Positions 25,748 through 35,394 of a DNA stretch of 57,538 bases are shown one piece after another. The stretch is taken from assembly GCF_002873135.1 (NCBI RefSeq), contig NZ_MCVI01000038.1, positions 1-57,538 on the forward strand, written 5' to 3'. Each line of letters opens with the position of its first letter. Positions within the stretch are counted from its first letter, which is position 1. The translations under genes were made by a program, and so were the position numbers. The notes below the pieces were generated by a model, which worked only from the letters and a program-made list of their open reading frames with translations, ran no database searches and was not told where the DNA came from. This DNA is from Shewanella sp. 10N.286.48.A6. GTDB lineage: Bacteria > Pseudomonadota > Gammaproteobacteria > Enterobacterales > Shewanellaceae.

Positions 25748-27850
25748 TTACGCAAGTTCAATAGCAACGGGTATACCATTAAGTACGGCATTACCCGTTA
25801 ACGTGTCGACCTTACTTGCATCCGTTAAGTCATTCATACTGACACCCGCCTGTGTTGCTGCAACTGACATGCGTGTACCTTGTTGATTATGCCCCCAACC
25901 TTGAGGCATACACACCACGCCTTGGAGAATGTCATTGGTAATTGCGGCTTCTATGTGGATTTCACCCACCCGAGAACTCACCTTAAGCAATTGTCCTTGT
26001 TTAATACCGAGGGTTTGCGCATCTTGGCTATGGATCTCTAAGGTGCAGGGATTTTTACCTTTAACTAAACGCGCCGAGTTTTGCGTCCAGGTATTGTGAC
26101 TTTTCACTAAACGGCGGCCAATTAAATCAAATGGATATGTTTGATCTCTTGGCGCAGTGGCCATCAGCGCATTTAAGCGTGATAAATCATCGAGGTATAT
26201 TAGCGGCGCTAAGTCTATTTTACCTGTAGCCGTTTTAATCCTTTGCTCAATACACGGCATCAATGGGCCCATATCAATCCCATGTGGATTATCAATCAGC
26301 TTTTGTAAACTCATACCTTCTTCGCCATAAGGCCCTTGGGTTAATTCCCTATCTAAGATCATCTCAGGGGGATAAGGATCCATGGGGGTATTGGTCATAC
26401 GTGATGATATTTCTTTTAAAATTTGCCAGTCACTACGCTGATTAGCATTTTTTTCAAACAATGGCGCTGAGTATTTAACCGTGTTCCTTACTGAAAAAGA
26501 GTTAAAGAAGATATCAAAATGCGAATTTTCAACGCCAGTGGTGCCGGGTAGAATAATATCGGCGTATTTTGTGGTTTCATTAAGGTAGATATCCACCGAC
26601 ACCATGTAATCCAACTTAGTAAATGCATCCGCTAATTGCTTGCCATTGGGCGCAGACAGTACCGGATTGCCCGCAATAGTAATCAAACTCTTTATTTGAC
26701 CTTCACCTGGTGTTTGTATTTCTTCAGCCAAGGTGGAGACTGGGAATTCCCCGTTAAAAAATGGCAGCTTTCTAACCCGAGAGTGATATTGGCCAAATGA
26801 TGATTTATGCCCTTTTACGTGGTTTCTTAGTAAATCATAAGCAGGCTGAGGAAACATAGCGCCACCAGCACGATCAAAATTACCTGTGATGATATTCAGT
26901 ACATTGGTTAACCATTGGCATAAACCACCAAAGGTTTGTGTTGAGGCGCCCATACGGCTATAACAAACGGCTGAATCTGCGGCGGTCATATCAGCAGCTA
27001 GCTGGCGAATACTCTGTGCATCGATGCCAACAAATTCAGCAACATCTTCAGGCGCATAGTCTTTTGCGACAGATTCAAGTGTCTCAACACCATCAGTCAT
27101 GGCGGCTAAGTGACGTAAATTCACTTTGTTAGACGCAAATACACAATGGATCAGCGCAAATAGCAGTAAAGCGTCTTTTTCTGGGCGAATAAACAGATGC
27201 TGATCGGCAATTTTAGCGGTACGTGAACACTTAGGATCGACGACGACAACCTTACCATCTCTTTTTTGAATCGCCTTCATGCGCCCGATAACATTTGGCG
27301 CTGTCATCATGCTGCCGTTTGACACAACAGGGTTACCACCAATAATTAGCATAAAGTCGGTGCGATCAATGTCTGGTACTGGGATTAACATACCGGCACC
27401 AAACATGAAGTTAGATGCTACATGATGGGGTAATTGATCAGCCGAAGCTGAGCTAAAACGGTTTATGGTGCCCAAAGACTTTGAAAAGGGTTTTAGCATC
27501 ATGGCATTGCCAAGGCTGTGGGCATTAGGGTTGCCCAAATAAACTGCCAATGCGTTTTTGCCATGTTTATGTTGAATCGCTTTGAATTTCTCGGTTATTT
27601 CATCAAATGCCTCTTCCCATGAGATATCAACCCAACCTGATGTAGTACGTTTAATGGGGGTTTTTAAACGATCTTTGTCGTAATAAAAATCTTCTAACGC
27701 GGTGGCTTTAGGGCAATTGTAACCTTTACTAAAAGGATCGTTTTGATCGCCCTTTATCGATAAGATTTGTTTGTCTTGATATTTAATTTCCAAGCCACAC
27801 ATGGCTTCACAAATATTACAATTTCGGTAATGGGTTTTGACTTCATTCAT
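25748..27850 (-). CDS. Molybdopterin-dependent oxidoreductase with N-terminal [4Fe-4S] site
   Basis: A protein of about 700 residues of the DMSO-reductase (Mo-bisPGD) superfamily. The N-terminal cysteines C11, C14, C18 and C46 form a [4Fe-4S] motif. IGGNPVVSNGSMM and KVVVVDPKCSRTA match the cofactor-binding folds, and the C-terminal domain shows SHNTWTQNSARLVKGKNP and CMPQGWGHN. Where formate dehydrogenases carry Cys/Sec, the segment reads SASADQLPHH, so an aspartate may hold the metal. No Tat or Sec signal is present, which suggests a cytosolic enzyme. AGGGA is 6 bases before the ATG at 27850; a longer upstream frame lacks a good site. Databases often call this subfamily formate dehydrogenase, but its reaction is unknown. 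The gene lies between a P460-like cytochrome and a MoxR-VWA pair. Confidence 0.86.
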   Translation of the reverse strand: MNEVKTHYRNCNICEAMCGLEIKYQDKQILSIKGDQNDPFSKGYNCPKATALEDFYYDKDRLKTPIKRTTSGWVDISWEEAFDEITEKFKAIQHKHGKNALAVYLGNPNAHSLGNAMMLKPFSKSLGTINRFSSASADQLPHHVASNFMFGAGMLIPVPDIDRTDFMLIIGGNPVVSNGSMMTAPNVIGRMKAIQKRDGKVVVVDPKCSRTAKIADQHLFIRPEKDALLLFALIHCVFASNKVNLRHLAAMTDGVETLESVAKDYAPEDVAEFVGIDAQSIRQLAADMTAADSAVCYSRMGASTQTFGGLCQWLTNVLNIITGNFDRAGGAMFPQPAYDLLRNHVKGHKSSFGQYHSRVRKLPFFNGEFPVSTLAEEIQTPGEGQIKSLITIAGNPVLSAPNGKQLADAFTKLDYMVSVDIYLNETTKYADIILPGTTGVENSHFDIFFNSFSVRNTVKYSAPLFEKNANQRSDWQILKEISSRMTNTPMDPYPPEMILDRELTQGPYGEEGMSLQKLIDNPHGIDMGPLMPCIEQRIKTATGKIDLAPLIYLDDLSRLNALMATAPRDQTYPFDLIGRRLVKSHNTWTQNSARLVKGKNPCTLEIHSQDAQTLGIKQGQLLKVSSRVGEIHIEAAITNDILQGVVCMPQGWGHNQQGTRMSVAATQAGVSMNDLTDASKVDTLTGNAVLNGIPVAIELA

Positions 27851-27892
27851 GTTCATCCCTGACTTGGTTAATCTTACTTTTAAAATTTCCAT

Positions 27893-27924
27893 AAAAAAGA
27901 GCAAAGCTTATTCACTTTACTCTT
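27893..27924 (-). terminator. Attenuator or terminator before the Mo oxidoreductase
   Basis: On the minus strand AAGAGTAAAG pairs with CTTTGCTCTT (one mismatch) and TTTTTT follows. It sits between the P460-like gene stop and the Mo-enzyme start, so it either ends the first transcript or sets unequal expression of the two genes. Confidence 0.65.
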
Positions 27925-27937
27925 AATAGCAGTGTGG

Positions 27938-28597
27938 TTAAAAAAGGTCTTCAAACCACTTTTTAACCGAACCAATAACCACCATGGTTTTTAATTTAAA
28001 TAACGCCATACTGTCGCCAGATTCAAGTGCTTCTTCGCCGCAGCGAGGATCTGAGCGTTGCAGCGCACCCGTCATGCTGTGATCGATTGGAATGGGTTCA
28101 CAACCATGATCTGATTCACAGATAAAGTCCCACTTATCGCGAGCAGGTAAATGACAAGTAAAACAATTGCCGCCAAAACGGTTATTGACATCAACAAAGC
28201 CGCGATTAACTATTTTTGAGCCGTCCTCACTGACTTCTAACTCAAAAAATTCCCAATCACCTGTGACAGGAGATGAACCCGCCTTGCCTTTTACCATCAC
28301 TTCTGTTGGTACCAACTGTACTACTGAGCCTGGAGGATATTTTGCTCCCTCAGGGGCATTGGCTACTGCCAATGTTGCGTCAAGATCACCAAGTATGTTG
28401 TCCACATAAAAATGCCTTACTGGTGTCATATCGCGGATACAGCTAAAGCTGTTTTCATCAATATTAATAGCAGCTTTAGCTGCATCTAATTCAATACCCA
28501 CCTCTGCTAAATCATTAGCTTGTAACGTTACTGAGCCTGCTAAAAATAGCATAATAGAAACTGACAGTTGGCTTATGGGCAGTTTTTTAAATTTCAT
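27938..28597 (-). CDS. Periplasmic cytochrome P460-like c-type heme protein
   Basis: From ATG 28597 (AGGAACA 6 to 7 bases upstream) the product has 219 residues. Residues 1-27 are a Sec signal peptide ending near LQAND, so the protein is exported. One c-type heme motif, CFTCH, lies at 145-149 within GGNCFTCHLPARDKWDFICE, a pattern seen in cytochrome P460-family proteins; further cysteines at 53, 160, 166 and 186 may form disulfides. P460 proteins oxidise hydroxylamine or related small molecules, but this relative need not. It precedes a cytosolic-looking Mo oxidoreductase, so direct electron transfer between them would need an intermediary. The P460 assignment is moderate. Confidence 0.72.
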   Translation of the reverse strand: MKFKKLPISQLSVSIMLFLAGSVTLQANDLAEVGIELDAAKAAINIDENSFSCIRDMTPVRHFYVDNILGDLDATLAVANAPEGAKYPPGSVVQLVPTEVMVKGKAGSSPVTGDWEFFELEVSEDGSKIVNRGFVDVNNRFGGNCFTCHLPARDKWDFICESDHGCEPIPIDHSMTGALQRSDPRCGEEALESGDSMALFKLKTMVVIGSVKKWFEDLF

Positions 28598-28705
28598 ATA
28601 TTTGTTCCTGTATTTCTTGTTATTTTTCAGGTGGGTCACACTAAGAAACTAAGCTTTGTCATTAATGAATATCTATAATGATTGCTAAATCATGGCAGCG
28701 GGAAA

Positions 28706-28733
28706 CAGATCAGGTCATTATGCCCCTGATCTG
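28706..28733 (-). terminator. Hairpin downstream of the ligase gene
   Basis: CAGATCAGG (28706-28714) pairs with CCTGATCTG (28725-28733), a perfect 9-bp stem 63 bases after the acyl-CoA ligase stop on the minus strand. The T content after it is low, so it is a weak intrinsic terminator at best. Confidence 0.5.
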
Positions 28734-28795
28734 CTATTAAAGTATTGAAATTTAAAACGTTAAATTCAAATGCAATCTTACTACTAGGTTATTGA

Positions 28796-30454
28796 CTAAG
28801 AACGAAGCTCTTTTCTAAGTACTTTACCGACATTACTTTTAGGTAATTCATCTAAGAAGGTCACTTCTTTAGGGCGCTTATAATTAGTCAGTAATTCAGA
28901 GCAGTGCTCATATACCGCGGCTTCGTCTAAATCAGGATCTTTTCTAACCACAAACACTTTGACCATTTCTCCAGATGCATCACTTGGCGCTGCAACAGCA
29001 GCGGCTTCTAATATGCCTTCATGGCTAACGAGTACTTCTTCAATTTCGTTAGGGAAAACGTTAAAGCCGGAGACAATAATCATGTCCTTTTTACGGTCAA
29101 CAATGGTAAAAAAGCCATTTTCATCCATGGTGGCAATATCGCCGGTTGCTAACCAACCATCGATAAGGATTTCATCAGTAGCATCTTGGCGATTATGATA
29201 ACCCTTCATCACTTGTGGGCCTTTAACCCACATTTCACCGGGCTCACCATTGGCAACGTCTTCACCATTGGGGCCTACTAAGCGGATATCCGTTGACGAG
29301 GCTGGCACGCCAATGGAACCGTTATAACTTTGTTGGTTATATGGGCTCATGGTGACTAATGGGGCGCATTCTGTTAATCCATAACCTTCTAATAAGCGAG
29401 TCTTAGTTACTTTTTCCCACAGTTCTGCGACGGGCCGTTGGACTGACATACCGCCACCAAAGCCCATTTTAAGAGAACTAAAATCTAGTTTGTCAAAACC
29501 TGAGGTATGTAATAAGCCATTGAATAAGGTATTCACCCCTGTAATAGCAGTAAAAGGATATTTAGCTAACTCTTTAACAAAGCCGTCCATATCACGTGGA
29601 TTGGTGATTAGAATATTTTTACCACCAAAAGGCATAAAGGCTAGGCAGTTCGATGTAAGCGCAAAGATATGATAAAGCGGCAAAGCCGTAATCATGATTT
29701 CTTTACCTATTTCATAAACATTCTTAGTTACAGCTTTAGATTGCTCTATATTTGCCACCATATTACGGTGGGTTAACATAGCCCCTTTTGATGGGCCTGT
29801 CGTGCCGCCGGTGTATTGTAAAAAAGCTAAATCAGCACCGACAATTTCAACTGGAGTAAAAGATAATTTACTGCCTAAAGCTAAGGCTTTATTAAATTTT
29901 ATTGCTTGAGGTAAGTTATATTCTGGGACTTGTTTTTTTACATGTCTTAGCGCGGTATTAATTAAAGCACCTTTAATTGTTCCTAAGCGGTCACCTACAG
30001 CAGTGATAATCACTTGTTCTACAGCGGTCTTATCAATAACGGCTTGTAGTACATTGGCAAAGTTTTCGAGTATGAGGATAGCTTTAGTGCCTGAATCCTT
30101 TAATTGATGCTCCAGCTCCCGCGGCGTATAAAGTGGGTTAACATTGACGACCGTAAGTCCCGCAATCAGCGCACCAAATAAAGCGATGGGATATTGCAAT
30201 AAATTAGGGATCATAATGGCAAATTTATCACCCTTAACTAAGCCTAATTCATGTTGTAAATAGGCGGCAAAATCAGTGGCCTGTTGTTCAAGTTGTTGAT
30301 AACTAATGGCGACGTCCATATTAACGAATGCCGTGTTGTCTTTATATAACTTGGTATATTTAAAAAACAGCTCAGCTAATGAGTTGTATTTATCTGGATC
30401 AATTTCAAACTCAACTCCAGGTGGGTAACTTTTTTCAAGCCAAATCTTTTCCAT
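28796..30454 (-). CDS. Long-chain acyl-CoA synthetase (FadD-like)
   Basis: A 552-residue adenylate-forming ligase. The P-loop motif [18 protein letters not shown], the [11 protein letters not shown] motif, the adenylate contact [14 protein letters not shown] and the C-terminal [12 protein letters not shown] lysine site are all present, so the enzyme should be active. It converts a carboxylic acid, ATP and CoA into the acyl-CoA that the island's dehydrogenases require. It is 33 bases after the thiolase gene. Sequence is closest in style to FadD, but the acid it prefers cannot be read. Naming it fadD would presume the housekeeping copy. Confidence 0.92.
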   Translation of the reverse strand: MEKIWLEKSYPPGVEFEIDPDKYNSLAELFFKYTKLYKDNTAFVNMDVAISYQQLEQQATDFAAYLQHELGLVKGDKFAIMIPNLLQYPIALFGALIAGLTVVNVNPLYTPRELEHQLKDSGTKAILILENFANVLQAVIDKTAVEQVIITAVGDRLGTIKGALINTALRHVKKQVPEYNLPQAIKFNKALALGSKLSFTPVEIVGADLAFLQYTGGTTGPSKGAMLTHRNMVANIEQSKAVTKNVYEIGKEIMITALPLYHIFALTSNCLAFMPFGGKNILITNPRDMDGFVKELAKYPFTAITGVNTLFNGLLHTSGFDKLDFSSLKMGFGGGMSVQRPVAELWEKVTKTRLLEGYGLTECAPLVTMSPYNQQSYNGSIGVPASSTDIRLVGPNGEDVANGEPGEMWVKGPQVMKGYHNRQDATDEILIDGWLATGDIATMDENGFFTIVDRKKDMIIVSGFNVFPNEIEEVLVSHEGILEAAAVAAPSDASGEMVKVFVVRKDPDLDEAAVYEHCSELLTNYKRPKEVTFLDELPKSNVGKVLRKELRS

Positions 30455-30487
30455 AATACTTGCCTCTTAATTTATTATTGTTAAACC

Positions 30488-31669
30488 TTAGAGCACTTCA
30501 AACAATCCTGCTGCACCTTGTCCGCCGCCAATACACATACTGATGACTACGTATTTAACCCCGCGACGTTTCCCCTCAATTAACGCGTGCATCACCATCC
30601 GTGTTCCACTCATACCGTAGGGGTGGCCAATAGAAATGGCACCACCGTTAACGTTTAATCGATCTTCTGGTATCCCTAATGTCTGGGCGCAATAGAGAAC
30701 TTGTACTGCAAAAGCTTCGTTAATTTCCCATAGACCAATGTCATCCATGCTTAAACCATGTCGCTCGAGCAATTTAGGTATAGCATAAATAGGACCAATA
30801 CCCATTTCATCGGGTTCACAGCCTGTCACCACTAAACCGCGATAAACCCCTAATGGTTCAAGACCTCGCTCTTTGGCGAGTTCACGCTCCATAACAACCA
30901 CTGCAGCAGCGCCATCTGATAACTGTGATGCGTTACCGCCAGTTATGGAGCCATTGTCTTTAACGACTTTTAAACCCGATAAACCCGCTAAATTGGTTGA
31001 TGGACGATTGCCTTCATCTTTAGACAAAGTGACTTGTTGCTGAGTAATGGCGCCAGTTTGTTTATCCATGACTAATTTAGTGCAAGTTACTGGCACTATC
31101 TCATCATCAAACTTTCCAGCCGCTTGCGCTGCTGCAATACGTTGTTGTGATAATAAAGCGTAGTGGTCTTGTTGTTCTCTAGAAATGTTATAACGCTTTG
31201 CGACTACTTCAGCAGTATCAAGCATCGGCATATAAATGGCGGGGCGATAAGCTTTTACGTTTGGATCAACTACCCTGTAGCTATTTATTTTATCGTTTTG
31301 CACTAAACTCAGTGATTCACAGCCCCCTGCGACAACGATTTGCGAACCATCACAGACAATTTGGTTGGCCGCGATTGAAATCGACATTAAGCCTGAAGAA
31401 CATTGACGATCAATTGTCATTCCGGGAACTGAAACGGGTAAATTAGCCGCCATGGCAACCTGACGGCCAAAATTCATTCCTTGATTGCCCTGAGTTAACA
31501 CCACGCCAAAGATGCAGTCATCAATATCACTTGGCTCAATTCCAGCTCGTTCTATGGCGGCTGTGACCGTAGCAGCTGCTAAAGTCGGCGCAGAAAGATC
31601 GTTAAAAGCGCCCCGATAAGCTTTGCCTATCGGTGAACGTGCAGCTGAAACTATGACGGCTTCTCTCAT
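30488..31669 (-). CDS. Acetyl-CoA C-acyltransferase (thiolase)
   Basis: A 393-residue thiolase with the acyl-accepting Cys90 in [10 protein letters not shown], the conserved NEAFAVQ segment, the His in [11 protein letters not shown] and the second cysteine in [12 protein letters not shown]. It carries out the last step of beta-oxidation, releasing acetyl- or propionyl-CoA. It lies between the MFE-2-like dehydrogenase and the ligase in the minus-strand operon. A degradative role fits the neighbours better than biosynthesis. Confidence 0.92.
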   Translation of the reverse strand: MREAVIVSAARSPIGKAYRGAFNDLSAPTLAAATVTAAIERAGIEPSDIDDCIFGVVLTQGNQGMNFGRQVAMAANLPVSVPGMTIDRQCSSGLMSISIAANQIVCDGSQIVVAGGCESLSLVQNDKINSYRVVDPNVKAYRPAIYMPMLDTAEVVAKRYNISREQQDHYALLSQQRIAAAQAAGKFDDEIVPVTCTKLVMDKQTGAITQQQVTLSKDEGNRPSTNLAGLSGLKVVKDNGSITGGNASQLSDGAAAVVVMERELAKERGLEPLGVYRGLVVTGCEPDEMGIGPIYAIPKLLERHGLSMDDIGLWEINEAFAVQVLYCAQTLGIPEDRLNVNGGAISIGHPYGMSGTRMVMHALIEGKRRGVKYVVISMCIGGGQGAAGLFEVL

Positions 31670-31786
31670 AAATCCCCTCTCTTATTTTAATTATTTTAGT
31701 TTTTATATTGTTAGGTTCGGTATAAAGCAAACAAAACTGAGTCGCTAAATTTATTATGATTGTATGTAAAATTATTAGTTTAAGAA

Positions 31787-32704
31787 TTAGTGCTGAGATT
31801 GCATAAACGCCATTGCTTTCATAACAAATTTCTCACCTTGCTTGGCGCCTGAAGTGAGTTCTGTTTGGCTTTCTTGCGCCGTTAACTCATCCCAATGAGC
31901 ACGGACTTGTTCTGGGGTTTGTGAAGATTGAGGTAAAAAGCACCCGTCCGTTTCAAAGATGCTTGCGCTAGAATACCCGCCAGCTCCGGCACATAAAATG
32001 AATCGATTAGGCGCTTCATCATCACATAAGGTTAGCATCCCAGCAGTTACCGCCTCAGGTGCGAATGCTTTTACAATTTCTTCTGGCATTAAATCTTCCG
32101 TCATTCGTGTACCTGCAGTAGGCGCTAACGCATTAATTCGAATGTTATTTTTAGCGCCTTCAAGTACTAAGGTATTCATCAAACCTAACACCGCCATTTT
32201 CGCCGCGCCATAATTTGACTGGCCAAAGTTACCGTACATGCCACTTGAGGATGTGGTCATCACAATACGGCCATAATTTTGCTGTTTCATGATTTCCCAA
32301 ACCGCTTTAGTGCAGTTCACTGATCCCATAACGTGGACATCCATCACTAACTTGAAGTCATCTAGGAGCATTTTAGAAAATGATTTATCGCGTAAGATAC
32401 CAGCATTGTTGATAAGAATATCAACCCGCCCCCACTTCGCCATGGCCTGCTGCACCATGTCTTCCACTTCGTTAAAATTAGCCACATTAGCACCATGGCT
32501 TATGGCTTCTCCGCCCATAGTCTCAATCAATCTAACCACTTCTTGAGAGGCTGCACTTGAAGCGCCGCTGCCATCTCGAGCGCCGCCTAAATCGTTAACC
32601 ACCACCTTGGCACCTCTTCTGGCTAACTCTAATGCGTGCGAACGGCCCAAACCATTTCCAGCTCCAGTAACTATAGCCACTTTTCCTATAAAACTCATCG
32701 TCAT
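31787..32704 (-). CDS. SDR, (3R)-hydroxyacyl-CoA dehydrogenase of MFE-2/HSD17B4 type
   Basis: A 305-residue short-chain dehydrogenase. TGAGNGLGRSHALELARRGA is the nucleotide-binding start and VVVNDLGG the MFE-2-type extension, NNAG and the catalytic YGAAK (with an upstream serine) follow, and the protein is longer than a simple SDR by about 50 residues, as in the dehydrogenase unit of peroxisomal multifunctional enzyme 2. It would oxidise (3R)-hydroxyacyl-CoA with NAD. AGGAAAACAGT precedes the first ATG. The MaoC gene 57 bases upstream encodes the matching hydratase, so the two form a split MFE-2. Confidence 0.88.
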   Translation of the reverse strand: MTMSFIGKVAIVTGAGNGLGRSHALELARRGAKVVVNDLGGARDGSGASSAASQEVVRLIETMGGEAISHGANVANFNEVEDMVQQAMAKWGRVDILINNAGILRDKSFSKMLLDDFKLVMDVHVMGSVNCTKAVWEIMKQQNYGRIVMTTSSSGMYGNFGQSNYGAAKMAVLGLMNTLVLEGAKNNIRINALAPTAGTRMTEDLMPEEIVKAFAPEAVTAGMLTLCDDEAPNRFILCAGAGGYSSASIFETDGCFLPQSSQTPEQVRAHWDELTAQESQTELTSGAKQGEKFVMKAMAFMQSQH

Positions 32705-32760
32705 ACTGTTTTCCTAATTTTCAATTTCACTATTGTTATTATTGTTTAAAGGAAAATCCT

Positions 32761-33222
32761 TTATATAACCATTTGCACAGATATCCATTGAGCAACCAGC
32801 GCTGGTGTATCACAGCCTTCTATTTCTATTGTTACTTCGGTAGATAATCTAAATTGTCCTGGTTTTTTCTGTTCAATAGATAAGGTTTTTGCAAAAGCAC
32901 GAACACGACTGTTAACCGTTACAGGTTGTAAAAATCGCACTTTATCGAAACCTGCATTTAAGCCCATATAAAAACCATCGATGATGACGCTGAAGTCTTC
33001 GGCAAAATGAGACAGCATAGACAAAGATAAAAAACCATGAGCAATGGTGCAGCCGAACTGTGTCGATTTGGCTTTTTGTTCATCAACATGGATAAACTGA
33101 TGATCGAGCGTGCAATCTGCAAATTGGTTTATTTGCTCTTGAGTAATGGTATGCCAATCAGTAGCCTCAGCTTGAAAGCCAATATACTTTGCAATGTCTT
33201 CTCTATTAATTACTGTTGGCAT
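32761..33222 (-). CDS. MaoC-family (R)-specific enoyl-CoA hydratase
   Basis: A 153-residue single hot-dog MaoC dehydratase. The hydratase-2 motif appears as FADCTLDHQFIHVDEQKA followed by IAHGFLSLSMLSHF, giving the catalytic Asp and His. It hydrates trans-2-enoyl-CoA to (3R)-hydroxyacyl-CoA, the substrate of the SDR encoded next. About 270 bases separate it from the upstream acyl-CoA dehydrogenase gene and its terminator, so this gene probably starts a transcript running through the SDR, thiolase and ligase. Confidence 0.9.
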   Translation of the reverse strand: MPTVINREDIAKYIGFQAEATDWHTITQEQINQFADCTLDHQFIHVDEQKAKSTQFGCTIAHGFLSLSMLSHFAEDFSVIIDGFYMGLNAGFDKVRFLQPVTVNSRVRAFAKTLSIEQKKPGQFRLSTEVTIEIEGCDTPALVAQWISVQMVI

Positions 33223-33398
33223 TATGTTGTCATTCCCTTGTCACATTTAATTAATGAATAAAAATTAAGCATTAACTCATGCTAATGTGGCCAATAAAAT
33301 TACACAAATGAATAGATTTGATACCTTTACATTAACGTAACGAATAGTATGTGAGAATATTTAGCGCGTGAGTTTAGGGAAAAGGAAAACTTCAAATA

Positions 33399-33433
33399 AA
33401 AAAAAGCATGACTGATACAATCAGCCATGCTTT
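33399..33433 (-). terminator. Terminator of the kinase-dehydrogenase operon
   Basis: On the minus strand AAAGCATGGCTGA pairs with TCAGTCATGCTTT (one mismatch) and a T-run follows. It lies about 60 bases after the long acyl-CoA dehydrogenase stop and separates that operon from the MaoC-SDR-thiolase-ligase operon. Confidence 0.8.
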
Positions 33434-33493
33434 CACGAATGTAAATTAAAAACTATAATATCAGTAGGTTATATAGACAACCTTAACAACCAG

Positions 33494-35299
33494 CTAAAAC
33501 CATTCTGGCTGCATATCAAAACTCGTACTGTCAGAGGTTAACAAAATAGTAGACCACAGCTCGATTTTCGGTAATTCAAACCGATAAAAATATTGCTGAG
33601 CCTGCAGCTTACCTTGATAAAAGTTTTCATCTGCTTGATGCGGCTTTTTACTGAGTGCTTCTGTGGCTACTATCGCTTGTTTTAACCATAGCCATGCAAT
33701 AATAATGTTGCCAAACAATTCCAGATATTTAACTGAATTGGCTAATGCTAAGTCTATATTTTCAGTCGACATTGCCGTTAATACTGAGTCAGTAGTAATT
33801 TTTAATAACCTTACTGCATCACTTAACTGACTCGAAAACACTTTTAAATTTGGGTGTTTTTTTGCTACAGCAATGGTTTTAGTTATTTCGTCCAATGTTG
33901 CTATATAACCCTGCATCTTGTTCATAGGCACTTTGCGGGTCATTAAATCTAATGATTGAATGCCTGTTGTGCCTTCGTGTATCGGATTAAGACGGTTATC
34001 ACGATAGAACATTTCCACAGGATGCTCATTAATATAACCATGGCCTCCCATTACCTGAATCGCATAGGAGTTGGCTTTAGGCCCATATTCAGATGGCCAG
34101 GTTTTAATGATGGGGGTTAAAAAGTCTAATAGCGTGTGAGCATATTGTCGTTGCTCTATGGTTGGCGCTGTTTTCTCGTCATCACTTAATTGGGTGCCGT
34201 ATAACACTAATGATAAAGCACCTTCTGCAATGGCCTTTTGCGCTAATAGCATACGTTTTACATCTGCATGCTCAATAATATTGACCATAGGGGATAACGG
34301 GTCTTTACAAGAAGGTAAACGACCTTGTGGACGGTTTTTGGCATAATCAACTGAGTACTGATAACCGGCGACAGCAAGTACAGCGCCACTCATGCCGACC
34401 ATGATGCGGGCTTCATTCATCATGTGAAACATGTATTTCAAACCGCAATGTTCTTCACCCACCAAGTAACCTATTGAACCATTTTTTTCACCAAAACTCA
34501 GCGCCGTTGAGGTTTGCGCCCGGCCGCCCATTTTATGAAATAATCCTGCCAATGCCACTTCATTATCGTTACCGATTGCGCCGTCTTCATTTAATAAAAA
34601 TTTAGGGACGACAAAAAGTGAAATACCTTTTACCCCTTGCGGTGCGCCACGGAGACGGGCAAGCACCAAATGGACGATATTTTCACTGAGATCGTGATCA
34701 CCGCCCGAAATAAATATTTTATTACCCGTTATGCGATAACTGCCATCTTCAGCTTTAATCGCTTTGGTGGTTAAATCCCCTAAACCAGAGCCACTTCCCG
34801 GTTCAGTCATCGCCATGGTACCCATGAAGCGACCTTCACGCATTGGTTTAACCCAGGTTTCAATCAGTTCATCACTGCCGTGGGCTTCAAGTAAATTGGC
34901 GTTTGCCGTTGTTAGCATGTTGTAACCCATACCTACGCCCCCAGCCACACTAAGATAAGCGCCAGCTGCACTGGCGACAATTGGCGGCAGTTGCATTCCA
35001 CCGACATCGTAATCTGCGGTGGCTGCAGCAATACCTGATTCATTGACGGCATCAATAGCAGGTTTTAATTCAGGTATGAGATGCACTTTAGTGCCATCAA
35101 ATGTCGGTTGATGTGTATCTAACTTTTGGCGAATGGGAAGAAAATGCTTCTCTGCAATGGCTTTAGCGGTATTAACGACTTCATTAAATGTTTGTCGATC
35201 ATGATCTTGGTAACGCTCACGGGTAATCAAAGCCTCACTATCAAACAGTTCATAAAGCATAAATTCAAGATCGCGTTGATTCATTAAACTAGCTGGCAT
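33494..35299 (-). CDS. Acyl-CoA dehydrogenase, long subfamily
   Basis: A 601-residue FAD enzyme of the same long subfamily as the one at 9238, with MTEPGSGSGLGDLTTKA for FAD and substrate, GGHGYINEHPVEMFYRDNR, and the catalytic Glu in HEGTTGIQSLDL. It forms the 2,3-double bond of an acyl-CoA. It is the last gene of the minus-strand operon that begins with the histidine-phosphatase-fold gene. Two distinct long dehydrogenases plus one of ACAD10/11 type indicate at least two different acyl-CoA intermediates to be oxidised. Confidence 0.9.
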   Translation of the reverse strand: MPASLMNQRDLEFMLYELFDSEALITRERYQDHDRQTFNEVVNTAKAIAEKHFLPIRQKLDTHQPTFDGTKVHLIPELKPAIDAVNESGIAAATADYDVGGMQLPPIVASAAGAYLSVAGGVGMGYNMLTTANANLLEAHGSDELIETWVKPMREGRFMGTMAMTEPGSGSGLGDLTTKAIKAEDGSYRITGNKIFISGGDHDLSENIVHLVLARLRGAPQGVKGISLFVVPKFLLNEDGAIGNDNEVALAGLFHKMGGRAQTSTALSFGEKNGSIGYLVGEEHCGLKYMFHMMNEARIMVGMSGAVLAVAGYQYSVDYAKNRPQGRLPSCKDPLSPMVNIIEHADVKRMLLAQKAIAEGALSLVLYGTQLSDDEKTAPTIEQRQYAHTLLDFLTPIIKTWPSEYGPKANSYAIQVMGGHGYINEHPVEMFYRDNRLNPIHEGTTGIQSLDLMTRKVPMNKMQGYIATLDEITKTIAVAKKHPNLKVFSSQLSDAVRLLKITTDSVLTAMSTENIDLALANSVKYLELFGNIIIAWLWLKQAIVATEALSKKPHQADENFYQGKLQAQQYFYRFELPKIELWSTILLTSDSTSFDMQPEWF

Positions 35300-35394
35300 A
35301 ATTTGTTCTCTTTATTGGTCAAAAACTCGCTGTAAATCCTGTAAAACAGTGATTCCCTAAGCGTGACTAACTCACTCTGGCTAAAAGTTGCCTT

